From positions 1,798,001 through 1,862,000 of the forward strand of contig NZ_CP063815.1 of the NCBI RefSeq assembly GCF_015277895.1: a DNA stretch of 64,000 nucleotides, given 5' to 3'. Below, one piece after another: positions 55,111 through 62,257 of this stretch. Both the position numbers and the translations under genes were made by a program. Below the pieces are notes generated by a model. It did not search any database. It saw nothing but the letters and a program-made list of their open reading frames with translations, and was not told the DNA's origin. The DNA is from Microbacterium abyssi (GTDB taxonomy: Bacteria; Actinomycetota; Actinomycetes; Actinomycetales; Microbacteriaceae). The stretch's first letter is position 1. Each line of letters opens with the position of its first letter.

Positions 55111-55605
55111 TCAGCTGCCGGCGTCGGGCTTCTCCCTGATGATGAACACATCCGCGTCGGCGGGCGAACGCCGCGACGGCTCGGGCTCCGCATCCCTGGG
55201 CGTTGTCCCGAGGAACCGGATGCCGGGACCCGCCGTGCGGGCCTCGCCCCACAGCTGCCACAGCATCAGCCAGAACAGCGCGAGTGCGACGGCGATCGCA
55301 CCAATGAGCAGGAGCGGGAACCACGCTTCCGGATAGCATCCGACAGCGATCGTGAGCGCGTGCCAGACGCCGAAGCCGAGCACATCCCACCACGACGCCG
55401 TACGGGTCTCCCTGGCGGACGGCCGCGCCCGCTGGAGGAGTGTCAGCACGAGCTGCCCGACGAACACGGAGGGGATCGCGATGAACAGCACCCACAGGAA
55501 CGCCCAGCCGCCAGCATTGAAGATGCCCCAGCCGATCATCAGCCACAGCGGCAGCACGACCGCCGCCGGGAACATCCAGCGATAGAACGCGCGCCGCAAC
55601 CACAT
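55111..55605 (-). CDS. Membrane protein of unknown function
   Basis: A 164-residue protein with about four hydrophobic helices (roughly residues 10-30, 33-55, 75-92 and 94-115). An Arg/Trp-rich loop (RARPSARETRTASWWDVLGFG) and a hydrophilic C-terminal tail of ~45 residues are seen. No family is recognised. ATG at 55605 follows TACGAT by 6 nt, so it appears leaderless. Confidence 0.72.
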   Translation of the reverse strand: MWLRRAFYRWMFPAAVVLPLWLMIGWGIFNAGGWAFLWVLFIAIPSVFVGQLVLTLLQRARPSARETRTASWWDVLGFGVWHALTIAVGCYPEAWFPLLLIGAIAVALALFWLMLWQLWGEARTAGPGIRFLGTTPRDAEPEPSRRSPADADVFIIREKPDAGS

Positions 55606-55611
55606 ACTCCG

Positions 55612-55617
55612 ATCGTA
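55612..55617 (-). promoter_or_regulatory. -10 hexamer TACGAT, leaderless start of the membrane-protein gene
   Basis: TACGAT, 6 nt (cggagt), then ATG on the minus strand. Confidence 0.5.
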
Positions 55618-55704
55618 GGCGTCGCCGCGCGGTTCAGCTCGGGTGTTCGCTGTGAGCGGGCGCCTGTTCCGATCAGGGAGAATGGTGGAGACGAGAGGAA
55701 CACC

Positions 55705-56487
55705 ATGATCGAACTGCGCACCCCGGCCGAGATCGAAGAGATGCGAGCTGCGGGACGTTTCGTCGCCGAGACCCTGGCGACGCTGCGCGAAGAGACGAAG
55801 GTGGGCACCAATCTGCTCACGATCGACCGCAAGGCTCACGATCTGATCCGCAAGGGCGGCGCGGAGTCCTGCTACATCGACTACGCCCCCTCGTTCGGCA
55901 ACGGCCCGTTCGGCAAGGTCATCTGCACGTCGATCAACGACGCCGTGCTGCACGGACTCCCCCACGACTACACGCTGCGCGACGGCGACCTCGTCTCGCT
56001 GGACTTCGCGGTCGCCGTAGACGGCTGGGTCGCGGACTCGGCGGTCTCCTTCGTGGTCGGCACGCCTCGGGACGAGGATCTCCGGCTGATCGACACGACC
56101 GAGCGCGCTCTGGATGCCGCGATCGCCGCGGCGACCGTCGGCAACCGCATCGGCGACATCTCGGCGGCTGTCGCCCAGGTCGCCCACGGTGAGGGCTACT
56201 CGATCAACACCGACTTCGGCGGCCACGGCGTGGGTCGCACGATGCACGGCGACCCGCACGTCGCGAACGATGGTCGCGCCGGGCGCGGCTTCCCGCTGCG
56301 CGACGGCCTGGTCCTCGCGCTGGAGCCCTGGTTCCTCGCCACCACCGACGAGCTGCGCACCGACGAGGACGGCTGGACGCTGCGCAGTGCCGACGGCTCG
56401 CGCGGCGCGCACTCCGAGCACACGGTGGCGATCACCGCGGACGGCCCGATCGTCCTGACCGACCGCAGCTTCCTCGGCGTCAAGTAG
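55705..56487 (+). CDS. map: Methionine aminopeptidase, type I
   Basis: A 260-residue metal-dependent enzyme that removes the initiator methionine. The pita-bread fold has YIDYAPSFGNGPFGKVICTSINDAVLHGLP (substrate His in HGLP), the metal ligands in LDFAVAVDGWVADSA (two Asp), GHGVGRTMHGDPHV (His), ALEPW (Glu) and AHSEHTVAIT (Glu). The GAGAGGAA site precedes the ATG. It may be one of two MetAPs, since most actinobacteria carry a second copy with secY/adk. Confidence 0.94.
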   Translation: MIELRTPAEIEEMRAAGRFVAETLATLREETKVGTNLLTIDRKAHDLIRKGGAESCYIDYAPSFGNGPFGKVICTSINDAVLHGLPHDYTLRDGDLVSLDFAVAVDGWVADSAVSFVVGTPRDEDLRLIDTTERALDAAIAAATVGNRIGDISAAVAQVAHGEGYSINTDFGGHGVGRTMHGDPHVANDGRAGRGFPLRDGLVLALEPWFLATTDELRTDEDGWTLRSADGSRGAHSEHTVAITADGPIVLTDRSFLGVK

Positions 56488-56596
56488 ACGCGCGCCGCCC
56501 CTCGCCCTCTCCCTCGCCCTCTCCCCCGCGAGAATTGCCTTGCCGCGCGACAATCGTGCTGGCACGGCAGTTCTCATCGGGCAGGTCAATTCTCGA
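56488..56596. repeat. Intergenic region with small tandem and inverted repeats
   Basis: Two tandem copies of the 12-mer ctcgccctctcc (56501-56524) follow the map stop. cgagaattgcc (56529-56539) recurs inverted at 56566-56575 (9 of 10 bases) and at 56581-56595 (13 of 15). It may be a bidirectional terminator for map and the convergent repair gene. Confidence 0.4.
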
Positions 56597-57031
56597 TCAA
56601 GTGGCGCGCTCCCACGCCGCGCGCGGGCCGGGGACGACGCGGAAGAGAGGGTGCGGGTCGGGCGCCGCGACGTCCTGCCAGCGGGCGAGGACCTCGGGGC
56701 TGCGGGTGGCGAGCTTGGCTTTCAAGTGCATCCACTCCAGCGTCAGTTGCCCGTTCGTGACATCGATCAGCGGCACGGCCGCCGACGGGCGTCGGATGCG
56801 AGTGCGATCGAAGCGATACCTGCGTGCATCGGCTTCGGCGGCGACGCCCTCGAGGTACGCGCCCACAGACGCGACCGGATCCTCCTGCGCCTGAAAGCGC
56901 TCGAGTTGCGGATGCCGCGTGTACCCGCGCGTCTCGCCGCAGAGAACTTTCTGCGCGAGCAGCGTCTCCCGCCAGCAGGCGACGAGCGCCTGCCGATCGA
57001 GGTAGCGCGGATGCACCGACCAGAGCCTCAT
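56597..57031 (-). CDS. Pyrimidine dimer DNA glycosylase / endonuclease V
   Basis: A 144-residue T4 DenV-like enzyme. MRLWSVHPRYLDRQALVACWRETLLAQKVL at the N-terminus (landmarks LWSVHPRYLDRQ and WRETLLAQKVL) is diagnostic of the Pyr_excise family. It cuts the glycosidic bond at UV-induced cyclobutane dimers and nicks the AP site. The active-site Thr/Glu of T4 V are in a different order here, so catalytic detail is uncertain. It overlaps the methyltransferase stop by ATGA and is co-transcribed with it. Confidence 0.88.
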   Translation of the reverse strand: MRLWSVHPRYLDRQALVACWRETLLAQKVLCGETRGYTRHPQLERFQAQEDPVASVGAYLEGVAAEADARRYRFDRTRIRRPSAAVPLIDVTNGQLTLEWMHLKAKLATRSPEVLARWQDVAAPDPHPLFRVVPGPRAAWERAT

Positions 57032-57780
57032 CCGCCGGAACCGACCGCGCGGTACACGAAGACGTCGGTGATCATCGGCAGGGTGAACGTGTCGCGGCCG
57101 ACGGTCGCCGGATCGGTGTCGAGGATGCTGTCGAGCCGGGCGACCATGTCGGTGCGGGTGTCTTCGTCAGCGGCAAGGAAGCTGCTGACCGTGAGCCAGC
57201 GGCGGATGTAGTCGGCACGGCTGATCTGCTCCGACCAGGAGGTCTCGGTGCGATGGTCGAAGGCGAACCCCGGCAGCTCGTCAGCAGCGGAGGCCGTCGT
57301 CGAATCGGCATCCTCAGTGACAGCCGGGTGCGCCACGCGGTGGCACGCGCGATCCCATGCGCACGTCGGATCGGAGTGGTTCCAGAGCAGCCCGAGCACG
57401 CCGCCCGGCACGAGCACACGCCTGATCTCGGCGCACGCGGCATCCCGGTCGAACCAGTGGAACGCCTGCGCCACCGTGACGGCATCCACCGCCCCGTCCG
57501 GCAGCGGGATGCTCTCCGCGCCGCCGGCCAGCGCCTCGACGGTCGGCAGCTTCACACGAAGCACCTCGAGCATCGTCGCGGATGGCTCGACGGCGGTCAC
57601 GCGCTCGGCGCGATCCAGCAGCAGCGCGGTGAACTTGCCGGTCCCCGCGCCCAGATCGAGCACGGCATCCACGCCCTCCGGCAGGATCACATCAGCCGCG
57701 GCATCCGGGAACCCCGGCCGGTACCGGTCGTACTCCTCGCCGATGCCTTCGAACGCCTTCGCCAGCTCCTGGTCCACCAT
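57028..57780 (-). CDS. Class I SAM-dependent methyltransferase
   Basis: A 250-residue methyltransferase. Motif I VLDLGAGTGKFTALLL (about residues 40-55), VTAVEPSATML (Glu binding the ribose), DGAVDAVTVAQAFHWFD and LVPGGVLGLLWN are the usual UbiE/type-11 signatures. The substrate is unknown. ATG at 57780 follows TAGCGT by 6 nt, so the mRNA appears leaderless. Confidence 0.9.
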   Translation of the reverse strand: MVDQELAKAFEGIGEEYDRYRPGFPDAAADVILPEGVDAVLDLGAGTGKFTALLLDRAERVTAVEPSATMLEVLRVKLPTVEALAGGAESIPLPDGAVDAVTVAQAFHWFDRDAACAEIRRVLVPGGVLGLLWNHSDPTCAWDRACHRVAHPAVTEDADSTTASAADELPGFAFDHRTETSWSEQISRADYIRRWLTVSSFLAADEDTRTDMVARLDSILDTDPATVGRDTFTLPMITDVFVYRAVGSGG

Positions 57781-57786
57781 CCCTCG

Positions 57787-57792
57787 ACGCTA
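57787..57792 (-). promoter_or_regulatory. -10 hexamer TAGCGT, leaderless start of the methyltransferase gene
   Basis: TAGCGT, 6 nt (cgaggg), then ATG on the minus strand. Confidence 0.5.
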
Positions 57793-57810
57793 CCGCGCCA
57801 CGAGCCGGCG

Positions 57811-59409
57811 CTACGCGAGCTCGATGAGGTCCTGGTACTCCTGGTTCCAGATGTCCTCGACACCGTCGGGCAGGATCAGCACGCGCTCGGGGTTCAGCGA
57901 CTGCACCGCGCCGGGGTCGTGCGAGACCAGCACCACAGCTCCCTCGTAGTGCGCGAGCGCGTCGAGGATCTCCTCGCGCGACGCGGGGTCGAGGTTGTTG
58001 GTGGGCTCGTCGAGCAGCAGGAGGTTAGCCGACGACACCACCAGCGTCGCGAGCGACAGGCGGGTCTTCTCACCGCCCGAGAGGACGCCCGCGGGCTTGA
58101 GCACGTCGTCGCCCGTGAACAGAAACGATCCGAGCACGCGGCGCGCCTCGGTCTCGGTGATGTGCGGTGCCGCGGAGACCATGTTCTGCAGCACCGATCG
58201 ATCGACGTCGAGGTTCTCGTGCTCCTGCGCGTAGTAGCCGACCTTGAGCCCGTGACCCGGCTCGAGCTGGCCGGTGTCGGGCTGGTCGACGCCGGCGAGC
58301 ATGCGCAGCAGTGTCGTCTTTCCGGCACCGTTCAGGCCGAGCACGACCACCTTGGATCCGCGGTCGATCGCGAGGTCGACGTCGGTGAAGATCTCCAGCG
58401 ACCCGTACGACTTCGACAGGCCGGAGGCCATCAGCGGCGTCTTGCCGCACGGCGCCGGCTTCGGGAACCGCAGCTTGGCGACCCGGTCGACCTCGCGCAC
58501 GTCGTCCAGTCCCGCCAGCAGTTTCTCGGCACGGGCGACCATCTGGTGCGCGGCCGCGGCCTTCGACGCCTTCGCCCCGAAGCGGGCGGCCTGCTGCTGC
58601 AGCGAGGTCGCCTTCTTCTCGGCGTTCGCACGCTCCTTCTTGCGCCGTTCTTCGTCGGCTACCCGTTGACGCAGGTAGTTCTTCCAGTTCATGTTGTAGA
58701 TGTCGATGTTCTGCCGGTTCGCGTCCAGGTAGAACACTCGGTTCACGGTCTCGCCGACGATCTCGACGTCGTGGCTGATCACGATCAGCCCGCCCTTGTA
58801 GTTCTTCAGGAACTCGCGCAGCCAGATGACGCTGTCGGCATCGAGGTGGTTGGTCGGCTCATCGAGGATCATCGTCTCCGCATCCGAGAACAGGATGCGG
58901 GCCAGCTCGATGCGACGGCGCTGACCACCGGAGAGGCTCTTCAGCGGCTGGTCGAGGATGCGATCGGGCAGTGAGAGGTTGTTGGCGATGGATGCCGCCT
59001 CCGCCTCGGCCGCGTAGCCTCCGAGTGATTCGAACCTCTCGGTGAAGTTCGCGAACTTCCGCATCGCCTTGTCGGCGATGGCGGCGTCGGTGGATGCCAT
59101 GTCCTCGGCGGCCTTCGCCATGCCGAGCTGAATCGATCCCAGTCCTCGGGCATCCAGGATGCGGGTGCGTGCGAGCATCTCGGGGTCGCCTGAGCGAGGA
59201 TCCTGCGGCAGGTATCCGAGCTCGCCGGACTTCGTCACCTTGCCGCCAGACGGCAGCAGGTCACCGGCGAGCACCTTGGTGAGGGTGGTCTTGCCGGCGC
59301 CGTTGCGTCCGACCAGGCCGATCTTGTCGCCGTCGGCGACGCGGAACGACACGTTCTCCATCAGGAGGCGGGCGCCCACGCGAATCTCGAGGTCGTGCAC
59401 GGCAAGCAC
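57811..59409 (-). CDS. ABC-F family ATPase
   Basis: A 532-residue soluble twin-ABC protein, distinct from EttA. Domain 1 has GRNGAGKTTLTKVLAG, LSGGQRRRIELARIL and MILDEPTNHLDADS; domain 2 has GLNGAGKTTLLRMLAG, LSGGEKTRLSLATL and LLLDEPTNNLDPAS. The linker (about 245-310) is a charged coiled coil (RVADEERRKKERANAEKKA). ABC-F proteins act on the ribosome; some give antibiotic resistance, but nothing shows that here. The GTG at 59409 is the only start giving the normal length; TATACT at 59459-59464 is a strong -10, with a ~42-nt leader. Confidence 0.87.
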   Translation of the reverse strand: MLAVHDLEIRVGARLLMENVSFRVADGDKIGLVGRNGAGKTTLTKVLAGDLLPSGGKVTKSGELGYLPQDPRSGDPEMLARTRILDARGLGSIQLGMAKAAEDMASTDAAIADKAMRKFANFTERFESLGGYAAEAEAASIANNLSLPDRILDQPLKSLSGGQRRRIELARILFSDAETMILDEPTNHLDADSVIWLREFLKNYKGGLIVISHDVEIVGETVNRVFYLDANRQNIDIYNMNWKNYLRQRVADEERRKKERANAEKKATSLQQQAARFGAKASKAAAAHQMVARAEKLLAGLDDVREVDRVAKLRFPKPAPCGKTPLMASGLSKSYGSLEIFTDVDLAIDRGSKVVVLGLNGAGKTTLLRMLAGVDQPDTGQLEPGHGLKVGYYAQEHENLDVDRSVLQNMVSAAPHITETEARRVLGSFLFTGDDVLKPAGVLSGGEKTRLSLATLVVSSANLLLLDEPTNNLDPASREEILDALAHYEGAVVLVSHDPGAVQSLNPERVLILPDGVEDIWNQEYQDLIELA

Positions 59410-59505
59410 AGCGGAAGTCCGTTTCGTCAGGGGTTTGCGGCCGAACGGCCAGCCTCCCAGTATAGGTCGCCCGGCGATGCGTCTTCCCCGGGAAGACCCC
59501 TCTGA

Positions 59506-59563
59506 GGTATGACGCGGTCGATACCGCAGAGTGATGTGCCGGCATCCGCCTCGTACGTAGGTT
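59506..59563 (+). promoter_or_regulatory. dedA/two-component operon promoter with dyad operator
   Basis: An imperfect dyad GGTATGACGCGGTCGATACC (59506-59525) is followed by the block ACCGCAGAGTGATGTGCC at the -35 position (59523-59540) and by TAGGTT (59558-59563), then 6 nt and the GTG of dedA. The same arrangement, with the same spacing from block to -10, precedes the acyltransferase gene. Confidence 0.65.
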
Positions 59564-59569
59564 CTCCTC

Positions 59570-60241
59570 GTGGACATCATCAACGAGCTCATCCTGCAGG
59601 CCGCCGCTTCTCCGTGGCTGTACCTCGTCATGTTCGCGACGGCCGTGATCGATGGCTTCTTCCCGCCGATCCCCAGCGAGACCGTCCTGGTCGCGGCGGC
59701 GGCGGTCGCGGCATCCACAGGCGGCACGAACCTGTGGTTGCTGTGCGCGCTCGCGGCGATCGGCGCGATGATCGGCGACAACATCGCCTACGCGATCGGC
59801 CGCTCCGTCGGCACGACCCGCTTCGCGTGGATGCGACGTCCCCGCGTCGCCGCGGCTTTCGCACGTGCCCAGAGCACACTCACCCGCAGCGGCGCGCCCC
59901 TCATCCTCGGCGCCCGCTACATCCCCGTCGGCCGGGTCGTGGTGAACATGTCCGCCGGAGCGCTCGGCTACCCGTGGCGCCGGTTCCTGCCGCTGAGCGC
60001 GCTCGCCGGCATCACCTGGGCGCTGTACAGCGCCGGCATCGGCATCCTCGCCGGCCACTGGCTCGAGGACCAGCCGCTGCTCAGCGCCGTCCTCGGCGTC
60101 GCGTTCGCCCTCGTCATCGGCCTGATCATCGATCGCGTGACGGCGTTCCGGCGCCGCCGCCGCGCACTGGCGGACGACGCCGTCATCGTTGTGCCCGCGG
60201 ATGCCGTTCGCGAGGCCAGCCCGGCCGAGGTGGCAGGATGA
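59570..60241 (+). CDS. DedA family membrane protein
   Basis: A 223-residue VTT-domain protein. FATAVIDGFFPPIPSETVLVAAA (landmark DGFFPPIPSET, about residues 28-38) and GDNIAYAIGR, with the conserved basic GARYIPVGRVVVNMSAGALGYPWRRF segment (landmark ARYIPVGR), are DedA signatures; about five membrane helices. These proteins are flippases/scramblases for undecaprenyl phosphate or phospholipids. The stop overlaps the downstream kinase gene, placing a membrane-lipid recycler in the same operon as a two-component system. Confidence 0.93.
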   Translation: MDIINELILQAAASPWLYLVMFATAVIDGFFPPIPSETVLVAAAAVAASTGGTNLWLLCALAAIGAMIGDNIAYAIGRSVGTTRFAWMRRPRVAAAFARAQSTLTRSGAPLILGARYIPVGRVVVNMSAGALGYPWRRFLPLSALAGITWALYSAGIGILAGHWLEDQPLLSAVLGVAFALVIGLIIDRVTAFRRRRRALADDAVIVVPADAVREASPAEVAG

Positions 60242-61482
60242 CTCCCATGAGGGCGAAGAAGGAGCGGAAAGAACGCAGGAAGAAGCCCTCCCGCCGTCTC
60301 CGGCTGTGGCCCCGCGACCGCACGACCGCGCTCGTGGTGATCCTCGCCGCCATCGCCGTCGTCCTGTACTCGGTGCTCGTACCCATTCACGCGGCAGCGT
60401 ACGGCTCCCCGGTCGCCGTGACCATGACACTCGGACTCGCGGCGGTGGGCGCTCCCCTGGTGTCGGTGCGGTATCCGAACCTCGCGATCATCCTGTTCAC
60501 GGCATCCAGCGTGCTCATCCCGCTCATGGTGGCGCGCGATGCGGCGGTCGGCGCGCCGTGGCCGTGGTCGGTGCCCATGCTGATCGCCTTCGCCGTCGTG
60601 GTGGCCGCGATCACCTTCCGGCACGGCTGGCGCCCCGGGCTGATCCAGCTCGTGCTGGGCACGGCCGCAGGAGTGACGGCCGCCGTCATGCTGCCGTCCG
60701 TCCCCAGCGGCAACTCCCTCATCGTGACGACCTCGATCGTCAGCGGTGTCTACCTCGTCGCGGTCCTGCTCGCCGGACGCCTACGTCTGGGCGAGGAGCT
60801 CACCCGCGAACGCGCGCACACCGCGAAGGAGCAGTCCCGGCGCGAGCTCGTGGAAGAGCGCACCCGCATCGCACGCGAGCTGCACGATGTGGTGGCGCAC
60901 AGCATGTCGCTCATCCAGGTGCAGGCGTCCACCGCGCGGTATCGCGTCCCCGACCTCGCGTCCGAGGCCGCGTCCGAGTTCGACGACATCGCCGCGTCCG
61001 CGCGCGGCGCCCTCACCGAGATGCGGCGCATCCTCGGCGTGCTGCGCACCGAGGACCAGACCGCCGAGCTCGCGCCGCAGCGCGGGATCGACGATGTTCC
61101 GGCGCTCGTCGAGACCATCCGTCGCGCCGGTGCCGCGGTGTCGCTGAGCCAGGCGGTCAGCGACGAGGTGTCGGCGGCGACGCAGCTCGCCACGTACCGG
61201 ATCACACAGGAGGCGCTGAGCAACGCCGTCCGGCACGCCCCCGGGTCGCCGATCTCGGTATCGTTGATGGCGGATGACACGGACGTGACCGTCACGATCC
61301 GCAACGAGTACGACGGCGAACCGGCCGGCAGTCCCGGTGGCCATGGGTTACGGGGCATGACAGAGCGCGCGACACTGCTGGGTGGCACCGTGACCGCTGG
61401 CCCGGATGCCGCGGGCTTCTGGATCGTGACGGCGCGGATGCCGCGGCATCCGATCACGCCGGCCACGGAAGGACCGCAGTGA
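60238..61482 (+). CDS. Sensor histidine kinase (DesK/NarL type)
   Basis: A 414-residue kinase. A basic N-terminal ~30 residues precede five or six membrane helices (about 30-180) with almost no external loops, so it probably senses the membrane itself. The HisKA_3 region has the phospho-acceptor His216 in RIARELHDVVAHSMSLI, followed by an ATPase domain (ITQEALSNAVRHAP, GHGLRGMTERATLLGG). The ATG overlaps the dedA stop (ATGA). The layout resembles LiaS/DesK-type sensors of envelope state. Confidence 0.93.
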   Translation: MTPMRAKKERKERRKKPSRRLRLWPRDRTTALVVILAAIAVVLYSVLVPIHAAAYGSPVAVTMTLGLAAVGAPLVSVRYPNLAIILFTASSVLIPLMVARDAAVGAPWPWSVPMLIAFAVVVAAITFRHGWRPGLIQLVLGTAAGVTAAVMLPSVPSGNSLIVTTSIVSGVYLVAVLLAGRLRLGEELTRERAHTAKEQSRRELVEERTRIARELHDVVAHSMSLIQVQASTARYRVPDLASEAASEFDDIAASARGALTEMRRILGVLRTEDQTAELAPQRGIDDVPALVETIRRAGAAVSLSQAVSDEVSAATQLATYRITQEALSNAVRHAPGSPISVSLMADDTDVTVTIRNEYDGEPAGSPGGHGLRGMTERATLLGGTVTAGPDAAGFWIVTARMPRHPITPATEGPQ

Positions 61483-62147
61483 CGATAGAAGTCCTCATCG
61501 CCGATGACCAGGCGATGGTGCGCGCGGGCTTCGCGGCGCTCCTGGATGCCCACGAGGGCATCACCGTGACAGGGCAGGCGGCCGACGGACTGGAGGCGGT
61601 CTCGCTCGCCGCGCGACTCGACCCGGACGTGATCCTGATGGACGTGCGGATGCCGCAGCTCGACGGCATCGAGGCCACTCGCCGCATCCTGGGCCCCTCG
61701 TACCCCGCTGCCAAGGTGCCGCGCATCCTCATGCTCACCACGTTCGACATCGACGACTACGTGTACGACGCGCTCCAGGCGGGTGCGAGCGGCTTCCTTC
61801 TCAAGGACGCCCTTCCCGACGAACTCGTGCACGCCGTGCGCGTGATCGCCGCGGGAGACGCGCTGCTGTCGCCGAGCGTCACACGCCGCCTGATCGCGCA
61901 GTTCGCCGCGCAGAAGCCGCGCGCCACGGCATCCGCGCATCTGCTCGCCGATCTCACCGACCGCGAGCGAGAGGTGCTGGTCCTCATCGGGCAGGGCCGC
62001 TCGAACGGCGAGATCGCGAGTGCGCTGTTCATCGCGGAACAGACCGTGAAGACGCACGTCGGCAAGGTGCTCGCGAAGGTCGGCGCGCGCGACCGCGTGC
62101 AGGCCGTGATCTTCGCGTACGACACCGGCCTCGTCGAACCCGCCTGA
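61479..62147 (+). CDS. LuxR/NarL-family response regulator
   Basis: A 222-residue regulator. The receiver has DD at residues 9-10, phospho-acceptor Asp55 (VILMDVRMPQ) and the Lys in FLLKDALPDEL (about 105). The C-terminal LuxR helix-turn-helix (LTDREREVLVLIGQGRSNGEIASALFIAEQTVKTHV; landmark LTDREREVLVLI) spans about 160-215. The GTG overlaps the kinase stop (GTGA). It is the best candidate to bind the dyad shared by the two flanking promoters. Confidence 0.94.
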   Translation: MTIEVLIADDQAMVRAGFAALLDAHEGITVTGQAADGLEAVSLAARLDPDVILMDVRMPQLDGIEATRRILGPSYPAAKVPRILMLTTFDIDDYVYDALQAGASGFLLKDALPDELVHAVRVIAAGDALLSPSVTRRLIAQFAAQKPRATASAHLLADLTDREREVLVLIGQGRSNGEIASALFIAEQTVKTHVGKVLAKVGARDRVQAVIFAYDTGLVEPA

Positions 62148-62171
62148 CCCCGCACTGCCGCACCCTACGAC

Positions 62172-62230
62172 GGTACGGGTCGCGACGGCACCGCGGGGTG
62201 ATGTGCCCGCTGACGCCGCGTCCGTAACCT
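62172..62230 (+). promoter_or_regulatory. Acyltransferase promoter with the same dyad and -35 block as dedA
   Basis: The dyad GGTACGGGTCGCGACGGCACC (62172-62192), the block ACCGCGGGGTGATGTGCC (62190-62207) and TAACCT (62225-62230) copy the dedA promoter. The gene has a ~20-nt leader with GAGGAGG before its ATG, unlike dedA. Confidence 0.65.
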
Positions 62231-62257
62231 CCTCGGACACCCACCGAGGAGGAAACC

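Noticed and set aside
57811..59409. ABC-F antibiotic-resistance factor (Vga/Lsa/Msr-like)
   Set aside because: The linker is short and lacks a recognisable long antibiotic-resistance-domain loop; this type is widespread as a housekeeping ABC-F in actinobacteria.
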